Source: Deltaproteobacteria bacterium
GTDB lineage: Bacteria; Desulfobacterota; DSM-4660; Desulfatiglandales; HGW-15
Reading direction: 5' to 3'
DNA: 34,824 bases
Assembly (NCBI GenBank): GCA_016931115.1
Contig: JAFGFM010000022.1
Location: forward strand, 1-34,824
Shown in pieces: positions 16,768 to 24,301 of the stretch; position 1 is the first letter of the stretch, and each line of letters opens with the position of its first letter. The notes under the pieces were generated by a model. That model saw only the letters and a program-made list of their open reading frames with translations. It was not told where the DNA came from and searched no databases. A program made the translations under genes and the position numbers.

Positions 16768-18279
16768 TTAGCCTAGAAAGAGATCCTTTGTGGAAAAATT
16801 CGGTTCACTTGTAAGGTTAACGCCCAGGCGTCTTAAGCCTGCCTCATCACCCGGTGTCGGGATATGGGTCATATGCACCTCGCAGTCCCTTAGCTCATTC
16901 AGCTTTTCCATTGCAAGCTGGGCAGCAGGGTTATGTGTGGCACTTATGCTTAAGGCGATAAGTGTTTCAAGCAGGTCAAGATTAAGATTCTTTTCCTTAA
17001 GCACCCTTGTTTTAAGATTTCTGACAGACTCAGTAATATTGGGTGACAGGATCTTTATTTTATCAGGTATCTCCGCAAGTTGCTTTATGGCATTAAGTAT
17101 CAGGCCTGATGCAGCATGAAGATAGGTTGAATTGCTGCCAGTTACAATGGTGCCATCCTTTAATTCAATAGCCGCTCCGCAAAATATACCTTCATTACCC
17201 TTGTTCTTTTCACCGGCTTGAACTGCAGCAATATGGGCCGGTTTTACAACATTTCTGTATTCAGGGGTGATATTAAAATCCTCCATAAGGAGTTCAACCC
17301 TTTCAACCGTCTCTTTACCGGTTAGCCCCATTGCATATTCACACTGATATCTGAAGAACCTTCTTATAACCTCCTGCCTGGATGCCTCCCTTGTTGCTTC
17401 ATCATCAACAATTGCAAAACCTACACGGTTTACCCCCATATCAGTGGGCGACTGGTATGGCGATTCACCACCGCTTATCTTTTTCAATATCCTTTTTAAA
17501 ACCGGAAAGACCTCCACATCGCGGTTATAGTTGACTGACTTTTCATTATAGGTCTCAAGGTGGTATGGGTCTATCATGTTAAAATCCTTGATGTCGGCAG
17601 TAGCCGCCTCATAGGCGATATTAACCGGGTGATTAAGAGGCAGGTTCCAGATGGGGAATGTCTCAAATTTCGCGTACCCGGCGTTTACACCCCTTTTATG
17701 CTCATGATATACCTGTGAAAGGCATGTGGCGAGTTTTCCGCTGCCAGGGCCGGGGCCTGTCACGATAACAAGGGGCTTTTTTGTCTCTATAAAGGCATTG
17801 GCACCATATCCTTCGTCACTAACTATAAGGTCAAGATCAGTCGGGTACCCCTTGGTAAACTGGTGGGTGAATACATTAATACCGCGCCTTTCAAGCTTGT
17901 GTTTGAACTGCCTTGCAGAGGGCTGGCTGCTGTATCGTGTAATAACAACCCCCAGCACATCAATATCCCAGCTCCTTAAGTCATCTATGAGTTTCAGGGC
18001 CTCCGAGTCATATGTAATGCCAAAATCGGCCCTCATCTTTTTTCTTTCTATATCACCGGCATATATGCAAAGGATCAGGTCTGCCTGATCTTTAAGCTTC
18101 TGAAGAAGCCTCATCTTGATATTCGGGTCATACCCTGGCAGAACCCTTGAGGCGTGATAGTCATAAAGAAGTTTTCCGCCAAATTCCAGATAGAGCTTGT
18201 CATTGAATCTTTTGGCCCGCTCAATAATCTCAGCGGACTGTTCTGTAATATATTTTTCATTGTCAAAAGCTATTTTCAC
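16768..18279 (-). CDS. UPF0371 / DUF1846 family protein
   Basis: A cytoplasmic protein of 503 aa, the usual length for the family. The N-terminus FDNEKYITEQSAEIIERAKR with LYLEFGGKLLYDYHASRVLPG is characteristic. A glycine-rich phosphate-loop-like stretch VTGPGPGSGKLATCLSQ lies near residue 173. The start codon is GTG at 18279 with GGGAG upstream. Structures of this family are known but I recall no firmly established reaction; nucleotide binding is suggested by the loop. It appears to be a single-gene unit with its own AT-rich promoter region. Confidence 0.87.
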   Translation of the reverse strand: MKIAFDNEKYITEQSAEIIERAKRFNDKLYLEFGGKLLYDYHASRVLPGYDPNIKMRLLQKLKDQADLILCIYAGDIERKKMRADFGITYDSEALKLIDDLRSWDIDVLGVVITRYSSQPSARQFKHKLERRGINVFTHQFTKGYPTDLDLIVSDEGYGANAFIETKKPLVIVTGPGPGSGKLATCLSQVYHEHKRGVNAGYAKFETFPIWNLPLNHPVNIAYEAATADIKDFNMIDPYHLETYNEKSVNYNRDVEVFPVLKRILKKISGGESPYQSPTDMGVNRVGFAIVDDEATREASRQEVIRRFFRYQCEYAMGLTGKETVERVELLMEDFNITPEYRNVVKPAHIAAVQAGEKNKGNEGIFCGAAIELKDGTIVTGSNSTYLHAASGLILNAIKQLAEIPDKIKILSPNITESVRNLKTRVLKEKNLNLDLLETLIALSISATHNPAAQLAMEKLNELRDCEVHMTHIPTPGDEAGLRRLGVNLTSEPNFSTKDLFLG

Positions 18280-18363
18280 CTTAATCCCGCTCCCTTTAAG
18301 TAAAGATATTTATCTCTCGATCATGCGTGAACTAAAAATAAATAATAATTAAATACCATCAGG

Positions 18364-18393
18364 TTTATAATCTTTAATAATATTTTTTATCAA
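18364..18393 (-). promoter_or_regulatory. Candidate sigma-70 promoter for the UPF0371 gene
   Basis: On the minus strand TTGATA (18393-18388) and TATAAA (18369-18364) are separated by 18 bases, ending 84 bases before the GTG start. The region is very AT-rich, so chance matches are likely and the call is tentative. Confidence 0.35.
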
Positions 18394-18452
18394 TATATTT
18401 TTTAGATTAGGAGTAAATATTTATGATGTAACTGGAGGAGTAGAATTTGCAG

Positions 18453-18538
18453 GTTGGGTTAAGTGAAGCAACCCAACGATTTTTAAGAAATATTACCTTC
18501 TCAGTCATCGATTGAAAATATGTTGGGTTTTACCCAAG
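18453..18538. repeat. GTTGGGTT inverted-repeat element, copy 1
   Basis: GTTGGGTT (18453-18460) and AACCCAAC (18470-18477) form a hairpin with AAGTGAAGC in the loop, followed by GATTTTTAAGAA and, 45 bases further, TGTTGGGTTTTACCCAA. A second copy with the same opening lies just past the toxin gene. Confidence 0.75.
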
Positions 18539-18576
18539 CTTTATTTAATTTTTCTCCATAGGTTTCCAGTTAACAG

Positions 18577-18617
18577 TTGATTTACTATTTTCATAATTGT
18601 ACAATTCAATAGTACAA
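18577..18617 (+). promoter_or_regulatory. Promoter and overlapping operator of the toxin-antitoxin operon
   Basis: TTGATT (18577-18582) and TACAAT (18600-18605) are 17 bases apart, a good sigma-70 promoter. An inverted repeat TTGTAC-N9-GTACAA (18597-18617) overlaps the -10 box, where an antitoxin-toxin complex would repress transcription. The antitoxin start follows 18 bases later with its own AAGGAG. Confidence 0.65.
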
Positions 18618-18634
18618 ATAAGAAGGAGATTAAA

Positions 18635-18865
18635 ATGAAAACAGTAGCTGTAAGTGAACTGAGAGAAAATTTTATGTCTTTTATTAAAAAGGTAAAGGCA
18701 GGTGAAAATTTTATTGTAACATCAAGAGGCCATGAAGTGGCGAAACTTGTACCAGTGGAGAACAAAAAACAGAGAGCAAAAGAAAGGCTTAAAGATCTTC
18801 AAAAGACAGCGTATGTAGGAGATGTGCTTTCCTCTGTTAATGAAGAGTGGGAGGCCTTGAAATGA
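18635..18865 (+). CDS. Antitoxin, Phd/YefM family
   Basis: A 76-aa antitoxin. The N-terminal DNA-binding fold reads MKTVAVSELRENFMSFIKKV, then GENFIVTSRGHEVAKLVPV, which is the Phd/YefM pattern; the charged C-terminal tail would wrap the toxin. AAGGAG precedes the ATG. It overlaps the toxin gene by four bases (ATGA), typical of translational coupling. The pair is probably autoregulated through the operator over its promoter. Confidence 0.9.
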   Translation: MKTVAVSELRENFMSFIKKVKAGENFIVTSRGHEVAKLVPVENKKQRAKERLKDLQKTAYVGDVLSSVNEEWEALK

Positions 18866-19257
18866 TTGTTGCTGATACCCATATTATAATCTGGGACGCA
18901 TTATCTCCTGAAAAATTATCAAAAAAGGCAAAGGCTGCTATTTTGGAGGCGAATGGAAACGATGGGATTATATTCTGTGATATCTCCCTCTGGGAAATTT
19001 CCATGTTGATGAATCGAAACAGGGTAAAAGTAGATGTCTCATACAAAGAATTCATAAATCTGTTATTCAATTCTAATAATTACATTTTACAGGGCATTGA
19101 TCCCGATATAGCTGATCTCTCATCAAAAATATTTAAAAACACGGAAAATGATCCTGCGGATAAGCTGATAGCCGCCACCGCAGTCGTTAAAAAGGCAAGG
19201 CTCGTAACAGCAGATCGGACAATGCGATCTTCATCTGAAGTTACTACTATATGGTAG
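18862..19257 (+). CDS. vapC: PIN-domain toxin, VapC family ribonuclease
   Basis: A 131-aa PIN-domain toxin, predicted metal-dependent RNase. All four acidic positions of the family are present: D5 (VADTH), E45 (SLWEISML), D100 (DPADKLIAATA) and D118 (TADR), so the protein looks intact and active. The start at 18862 overlaps the antitoxin stop; a five-residue longer frame has no support. Vap-type toxins usually cut tRNA or rRNA (family knowledge); the target here is unknown. The gene is followed directly by an inverted-repeat element that may act as its terminator. Confidence 0.92.
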   Translation: MIVADTHIIIWDALSPEKLSKKAKAAILEANGNDGIIFCDISLWEISMLMNRNRVKVDVSYKEFINLLFNSNNYILQGIDPDIADLSSKIFKNTENDPADKLIAATAVVKKARLVTADRTMRSSSEVTTIW

Positions 19258-19373
19258 GTTGGGTTAAGCGAAGCAACCCAACGATTTTAAAGAAGTATTT
19301 CAAAATTACTCGACAGTATTTTTTTCTTAAAGCAACAAGTAGTAAGGATGTTGGGTTTTAAACCCAACCTAAC
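19256..19373. repeat. GTTGGGTT inverted-repeat element, copy 2
   Basis: GTTGGGTT (19258-19265) and AACCCAAC (19275-19282) repeat the hairpin of copy 1 in the same orientation. The element closes with the near-perfect palindrome GTTGGGTTTTAAACCCAAC (19350-19368). Copies 1 and 2 bracket the toxin-antitoxin operon. The stem begins at the toxin stop codon. Confidence 0.75.
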
Positions 19374-19413
19374 TCAATCAAATTTAAAATTGTTTTATAT
19401 TATAGGCTTCTGC

Positions 19414-19447
19414 CCCCTCCCCTAACCCCTCCCGCAATGGGGAGGGG
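19414..19447. repeat. CCCCTCCCC hairpin repeat
   Basis: CCCCTCCCC (19414-19422) pairs with GGGGAGGGG (19439-19447) around a short loop that repeats CCCCTCCC. Similar CCCCTCCCCTAACCCCTCCC phrases are common intergenic repeats in bacteria (recall). The remainder of the 318-base gap 19258-19575 shows no gene. Confidence 0.6.
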
Positions 19448-19575
19448 AATGTGTTATCAGGAGCAATACTTGATTCTAAAACATTGGAGACAATCCGCCT
19501 TCGTTAAGACTATGGCGGGACTGGTTACTGATCCAGCGAAAGGACTCAATACCTTTCATGGCTGAATGCTTCTTC

Positions 19576-20343
19576 TTAAACCGCCTTAACCAGCCTGTCA
19601 GGCCCGAAAGCCTCCTTAGGGTACACCTTTGTAAACTCAGGCACAGTAACAGGGTTTGCATAGTTTCTGCCCGGCCTGTAATCTGCCCTTTCTTCTGGCC
19701 TGTATTCAAGCCGTTTTATCTTCCAGTTACCATTATCATTGATAAAGGCAATTTCGCACTGGCCTGCTTCCCACCACCTGAAGATACCTTCACCCTGAAG
19801 CCTGGCCATCATTACGAGAGAAGAGTCCAGGGCCATTGGATGCCCGGCCTGTATGGAATATGGAAACATCGCCTTCGCACTCTTCTGATCCGGAGTCACA
19901 TCAACTGTCTCCTTTTGTGAAACCGCATCAGCAGCATAACCCGGTGCATGGTCTAAAGTCTTACCTGTCATACCTGCGCTGAAATATTTGCAGTAGAGGC
20001 GGCTTATGCCTGTATCTCTACCACTGAACAGGCCGCCATTAAAGATAACCTCTGCATCCTGGCTGAAGAGCGCTACAGCATCCCTGTACATGCCATTATC
20101 AAGAAGACCTTTATAATTATCATACAGTCTCCTGATCTTTTTTTCTTCTTCCATAAGAGCAACCTGCCTTGAAAGGCTATCCACCCTCCCCTTCAGCTCT
20201 TTATCACTGTTGACAACAGATTTACCGAGTACCGGCACAGCCGCAGCTGCAACCGCAGAGATACCTGCGCCAACCTTCCATATAAATGAGCGGCGGCCTC
20301 TGTCAGCCTGCATATCATCTTTTTTAGACTTTAATATACTCAT
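19576..20343 (-). CDS. Tat-exported NTF2/SnoaL-like protein, copy 1
   Basis: A 255-aa protein. The N-terminus has a twin-arginine signal, GRRSFIWKVGAG followed by an alanine-rich hydrophobic run, so it should be exported folded. A short coiled-coil (KELKGRVDSLSRQVALMEEE) leads into an NTF2/SnoaL-type fold: LYDNYKGLLDNGMYRDAVALF, then DAEVIFNGGLFSG, and RWWEAGQCEIAFINDNGNWK as the late strands. The tail has DYRPGRNYANPV and GPDRLV. The start at 20343 follows AAAGGAG. It begins one base after the MoaF-like gene. The family includes small-molecule-binding proteins, isomerases and dehydratases; its substrate is unknown. A paralogue lies at 23527-24300. Confidence 0.82.
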   Translation of the reverse strand: MSILKSKKDDMQADRGRRSFIWKVGAGISAVAAAAVPVLGKSVVNSDKELKGRVDSLSRQVALMEEEKKIRRLYDNYKGLLDNGMYRDAVALFSQDAEVIFNGGLFSGRDTGISRLYCKYFSAGMTGKTLDHAPGYAADAVSQKETVDVTPDQKSAKAMFPYSIQAGHPMALDSSLVMMARLQGEGIFRWWEAGQCEIAFINDNGNWKIKRLEYRPEERADYRPGRNYANPVTVPEFTKVYPKEAFGPDRLVKAV

Positions 20344-20344
20344 C

Positions 20345-22138
20345 TTATACTCCTTTCCTGATCTTGGGGCCAAAGTACTTCTTTACATCATAGCAGCCTA
20401 TATGACGCCCTATTGCGCCTGTAAGACTCAGGTTAACACCCATTGCGCCTCCGGAGAATCCAAAACCGCAGTCATGGGATATCTTGGTATTAATAAGCTC
20501 TATCATCTCTGCGCCGTTACAGGCCTCTTCATTCTGGACAAATATATAGACTTCATCACGGAGCTTCACATAGATACATGGTGAACACCATTGAGCCCCC
20601 ATTGTCTGGTTATCAGTAAAGATCGTCCATGACATGGAGTGTGGAGAGGCATAAAGATGCATTGAGGTCATCTGGTCAGAATATGACCATGAGAAGGCAT
20701 GTCCCACCAGCTCATCGGTAAATTCATGACGCACATACCCCGGCGCCGCAATCCCTTCCATCTCACATACACCAAAAATGGCCTTGTAGGTCGTTTCATT
20801 GCCAAAATACTTTGTGCCCATATGTGAATGGATGCATGTTGTAAGACCGTTTGTGAGGTCAACCGCCACAGCCACACTGGCCCTTGGTTTACTGTCGGTA
20901 AGGAGGTGGGCAAACCATGCAAGTTTTTCATCCCCTTCATATGCGCGGTAGGGCTCTTCATGCCATTTGTTTTCACCCTCTTCCATATACCTGAGCTTAA
21001 ACTTTTCAGGAAATTCATAATGGCGCACCGGGCCTCCATCATCATATCTCAGGACAAATTTCTTCCCGACAAGTATATCGGAGAATTGCATATTGTGCCC
21101 TGCCATCTGCTGGATGGCATCACCCCTGCCTCCAAATGCATTTGTACTCTTCAGTGCAGCCTGATGAACCTCTTCATCAGACATATACTTGAAGGTCCTT
21201 ATCGGGCGATATGTCATCCTCTGCCATTTCCCCGGTATTTCAGGGTCACCTAGGGCCTGGAAAGCCATGCCCTTTTTACCGTGCTCATTAAAGGGCTCAA
21301 GGTATGCGATCTGGCCCACAACCTTGCCTTCTCCCCTGAACATGTAATATTCAAGCTCATTCTTTTCATTAAAACCAAGACGCACACCGGCCTGTGTACA
21401 GGTGAAGAGATCCGCTACAAAGGAGGTGAATATGCCTGAGAATTCACATTCGGTCTTGTCGTGTATAAACGTGTTGTCATTTACAAGCACATAATCGGAA
21501 GGACTTACATAGCTTAAGTCATCTGCCTGGCGGGTAAGATCAACAAAGTTGGTGTTTGCCACAGAGGCATAATACTCAATCACTTCATGGCCTGTATCCT
21601 GTTTCCAGTAGAGCCCCTTGCCCTCTATCCTGTTTGTAAGGTGATGAAGATCTTTCGGGGCCTCCTGCCCTGCCACATCGATATAGCCAAAATATACCTG
21701 GCGCTGTACTTCCCTGTCATCAACGACTATTGGAGGAGGTGGTGTGGGGCCGCCACCCAGCGTCGGCTCCTGCCTTCCGGTGGAGAATCCGACCTCTATT
21801 ACAGTAACAAGATTGGTATCCTGATCAATATATACATTATAGCCCCTCTGTACCTCAGGGATCATGTGTGAGAAGAAAACCATCTGCTTCTGTGTGAGTG
21901 CACCGTAACCTGCATTGATCTTTTTCTCCCCATTCTCAGATAATGTAAGTCTGTTTTTGTCCTCAAACTTGTATTCAAGTACAGGGCCATTCTGGGTGAT
22001 GACCTTGATAGATTTGCCCTTGAGCACATCCGATAACTCGGATTTACATTTTGGGCCAGCCTCGGTTACCTTGAGCGCCTTGCCAATCTGATCCTTTGTG
22101 AGTTTTGTGTACTTGAATCGATGCATCGGAATGTTCAT
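20345..22138 (-). CDS. Double MoaF-domain protein, copy 1
   Basis: A 597-aa cytoplasmic protein without signal peptide. It looks like two MoaF units in tandem. Small MoaF-N-like domains start near residues 37 (SDVLKGKSIKV with GPVLEYKF) and 353 (SDILVGKKFVLRYDDGGPV), each ending in a DLDTNLVT/DLTNGLTT strand. MoaF-C-like domains start near 165 (HHLTNRIEGKGLYW) and 470 (RHEFTDELVGHAFSW). MoaF is a calycin-like family named from Klebsiella and linked to monoamine or organoautotrophic growth, without a settled activity. A proline linker (PTPPPP, 131-136) separates the first two domains. AAAGGAG precedes the ATG. The downstream partner is the Tat NTF2-like protein; both are duplicated at 23527-26113. 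Confidence 0.72.
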   Translation of the reverse strand: MNIPMHRFKYTKLTKDQIGKALKVTEAGPKCKSELSDVLKGKSIKVITQNGPVLEYKFEDKNRLTLSENGEKKINAGYGALTQKQMVFFSHMIPEVQRGYNVYIDQDTNLVTVIEVGFSTGRQEPTLGGGPTPPPPIVVDDREVQRQVYFGYIDVAGQEAPKDLHHLTNRIEGKGLYWKQDTGHEVIEYYASVANTNFVDLTRQADDLSYVSPSDYVLVNDNTFIHDKTECEFSGIFTSFVADLFTCTQAGVRLGFNEKNELEYYMFRGEGKVVGQIAYLEPFNEHGKKGMAFQALGDPEIPGKWQRMTYRPIRTFKYMSDEEVHQAALKSTNAFGGRGDAIQQMAGHNMQFSDILVGKKFVLRYDDGGPVRHYEFPEKFKLRYMEEGENKWHEEPYRAYEGDEKLAWFAHLLTDSKPRASVAVAVDLTNGLTTCIHSHMGTKYFGNETTYKAIFGVCEMEGIAAPGYVRHEFTDELVGHAFSWSYSDQMTSMHLYASPHSMSWTIFTDNQTMGAQWCSPCIYVKLRDEVYIFVQNEEACNGAEMIELINTKISHDCGFGFSGGAMGVNLSLTGAIGRHIGCYDVKKYFGPKIRKGV

Positions 22139-22219
22139 TTTTACTCTCCTTTTAAAATAGTTTTGTTTATCTCTGTTTTATTAATCCTCTATCTTTTTTA
22201 AGGTCTTTATAAATCAATA

Positions 22220-23398
22220 CTACTCTTTTTCCCCTGACCTCAGATCGACTATGCTGAAATATGCCTTTTTGGGTTTCATCTCACGGTCAAAGAGCAAAGG
22301 ATAATCGGCCCTTCCCGGGATAGGGAAATTATTTTTCCAGGAAATGCCGTCATGCAGCCCCCAGAAGGTCACCCTGCTGATCTTGTCTTTGTGTTTGTTA
22401 AAAATTATAAAAATATCGCGATATCTCTTTGCCAGTTCGTCTGATATTGATTCAGGCAGGCCCTCCTTGTATGGGTTCATCTCATCATTTCTTTCATGTC
22501 TGATACCGATATCGGCTGATGGTGTATTCCATGGGCTTGGCAGAACCGATACATCCAGCTCTGTAAACATGACCTTAACACCCAGTTCTGAAAACTGGCT
22601 TATGGTATTTTCTATCTCGATCAGTTCCGGGAATTTCATGTCCCAGTGACCCTGTACGCCAACTGCATCTATCCTTAACCCCTTCTCCTTTAGTTTTTTA
22701 ACTATCCTGATTGCCCCTGCACGCTTTTCAGGTATCACAAGGTTATAGTCATTATAATATAGTTCAGCATCTGGATCAGCCAGGTGGGCATACTCAAATG
22801 CCTTTTCTATAAATTCATCCCCTGCTATTTTATAAAAACCCGATTCCCTCATGGAGCCATCTTCATTTAATGCCTCATTAACCACATCCCATCCATGGAC
22901 CTTGCCCTTATACCTCCCTGCGACCGTAAAGATATGATCCTTTATCCTGTTAAGAAGGGTCTCCTTATCAACCTGATCATTTGATCCCTCCTTTGTAAAC
23001 ACACCCCGCCCCAGCTGGCTGTGCCATACCAGTGCATGGCCTATCAGCTTGATCCTGTTTGCCTGTGCAAAGTCTGCGATCTTATCTGCCCGTTCAAACC
23101 TGTATTGATCCAGCACAGGGTGAAGGGAGCCCCACTTCATCTCATTTTCAGGTGTGATGGTGCTGAAATGGCTCTTTATCAGTTCAGCGGAAACCGGGTT
23201 ATCAAAAAGCCCTGGAAAGATCGCAGCACCGATAAGAAAATTATCCTTGTAATAATCCTTAAGTCCTTTCTCTATATCCACGCTCTCCGCAGGTTTCGGA
23301 TTACAGGATAGAAAGAGTAAGATAAAAAGAGGGCTAATATACGGTATTACATGTTTAAGACTTTTCATGCAGCCTGATTTAGTTCTGAATCTGATCAT
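22220..23398 (-). CDS. GH10 endo-1,4-beta-xylanase, lipoprotein
   Basis: A 392-aa enzyme that would cut xylan chains outside the cytoplasm. It ends its signal peptide at a lipobox LLFLSC (Cys32), so it should be membrane-anchored. The GH10 barrel is complete: ENEMKWGSLHP, HALVWHSQ, acid/base E175 in WDVVNEAL, YYNDYN, nucleophile E280 in FTELDVS, and the late FWGLHDGISW. An in-frame ATG at 23368 gives a more usual signal-peptide length, but only the first ATG has an AAGGCAGG-like ribosome site; either is possible. It sits between the two MoaF/NTF2 cassettes on the same strand. Confidence 0.93.
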   Translation of the reverse strand: MIRFRTKSGCMKSLKHVIPYISPLFILLFLSCNPKPAESVDIEKGLKDYYKDNFLIGAAIFPGLFDNPVSAELIKSHFSTITPENEMKWGSLHPVLDQYRFERADKIADFAQANRIKLIGHALVWHSQLGRGVFTKEGSNDQVDKETLLNRIKDHIFTVAGRYKGKVHGWDVVNEALNEDGSMRESGFYKIAGDEFIEKAFEYAHLADPDAELYYNDYNLVIPEKRAGAIRIVKKLKEKGLRIDAVGVQGHWDMKFPELIEIENTISQFSELGVKVMFTELDVSVLPSPWNTPSADIGIRHERNDEMNPYKEGLPESISDELAKRYRDIFIIFNKHKDKISRVTFWGLHDGISWKNNFPIPGRADYPLLFDREMKPKKAYFSIVDLRSGEKE

Positions 23399-23461
23399 TC
23401 TTAAAAACCTGCCTTAATTTAACTTTATTTGTGAGAATTGCAATCACCCATAGAAAGGTTG

Positions 23462-23503
23462 TTAACCGCGGATATTCGCTCAGGAGAGGAATACCGCGGT
23501 TAA
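23462..23503. other. Long stem-loop between NTF2-like gene and xylanase gene
   Basis: TTAACCGCGG (23462-23471) and CCGCGGTTAA (23494-23503) are perfect 10-base arms. TATTC and GAATA extend the stem to about 15 bp with one bulged A. There is no T-run on either side, so it is more likely an RNA-processing or stability element, or an attenuator, than a simple terminator. Confidence 0.6.
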
Positions 23504-23526
23504 ATATTACCGGAACCTTACATTCA

Positions 23527-24300
23527 TTAAACCTGCACAGGGACCAGAATCTTATCCGGGCCATTCGGCTCCTCAGGGTAAGCCTTTGCAAAGGGTACTG
23601 CTGATACAGGCGTGGAGTATGTCTTTCCCGGCCTGTAATCTCTCTTTGCAAGGGTATGATATTCCAGCCTCTTGATTTTCCAGGCCCCACCTGCTGCCTC
23701 TTTTACACATGAGATATGGCATGTTCCGCCTTCCCACCACCTCATGACCCCTCCGCCATGCAGACGCGCCATACTTACCAATACGGAATCGGAAGTCAGA
23801 GGGACACCGATCTGCATTGAATATGAAAACCGCCCATTTGCTGAACCACGGTCATCAGATATTTGCACATGATCCTGCGCTGACTCACAGGCTGTCTCAA
23901 ACCCTGGTGCAGGTGAAATCCTTTTACCTGTCATCCCTGACCTGAAGAGGCTGCAATAAAGACGTCTTACACCGGTCTCTTTTCCTTTGTACACACCACT
24001 GTTAAATATTACCTCGCCATCATTTGAAAAAAGTTCTACAAGGTCTTCATATGAACCCCTCTCCAGTAAAGACTCATAGGTGCGATAAAGGGCATGGATT
24101 GACTTTTCATCTTCAAGGCTTGCGACCCTGCTATTTAAACGCTCCATCTCTGATTCCAGCCCCTTATCTTTTTTAAAGACCGGCATGGCGATGGCCGGGA
24201 CAGCAGTAGCAAGCAGCGCTGACACAGCAGCCCCAGCCTTCCAGATAAAAGACCTGCGGCCAGCATTCGGCTGATCACTGGTATTTATTGTAGTATCCAT
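23527..24300 (-). CDS. Tat-exported NTF2/SnoaL-like protein, copy 2
   Basis: A 257-aa paralogue of the protein at 19576-20343. It keeps the twin-arginine motif GRRSFIWKAGAA, here with a clear AIA cleavage site before MPVFKK. A coiled-coil (ESEMERLNSRVASLEDEK) and an NTF2-like domain follow: LYRTYESLLERGSYEDLVELF, DGEVIFNSGVYKG, GMTGKRISPAPGFE and RWWEGGTCHISCV, with tail DYRPGKTYSTPVSAVPF and GPDKIL. The start at 24300 is one base after the MoaF-like stop and uses an AAAGGAG that lies within that gene. The conserved RWWE and PGF(A/E) positions in both copies are candidate pocket residues. Confidence 0.82.
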   Translation of the reverse strand: MDTTINTSDQPNAGRRSFIWKAGAAVSALLATAVPAIAMPVFKKDKGLESEMERLNSRVASLEDEKSIHALYRTYESLLERGSYEDLVELFSNDGEVIFNSGVYKGKETGVRRLYCSLFRSGMTGKRISPAPGFETACESAQDHVQISDDRGSANGRFSYSMQIGVPLTSDSVLVSMARLHGGGVMRWWEGGTCHISCVKEAAGGAWKIKRLEYHTLAKRDYRPGKTYSTPVSAVPFAKAYPEEPNGPDKILVPVQV

Positions 24301-24301
24301 A

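Noticed and set aside
18453-19373. Insertion sequence ends around the toxin-antitoxin genes
   Set aside because: The bracketing elements are direct copies of a small hairpin repeat and no transposase lies between them.
20828-21253. 141-codon plus-strand reading frame
   Set aside because: Antisense shadow of the double MoaF gene, which has a conserved paralogue.
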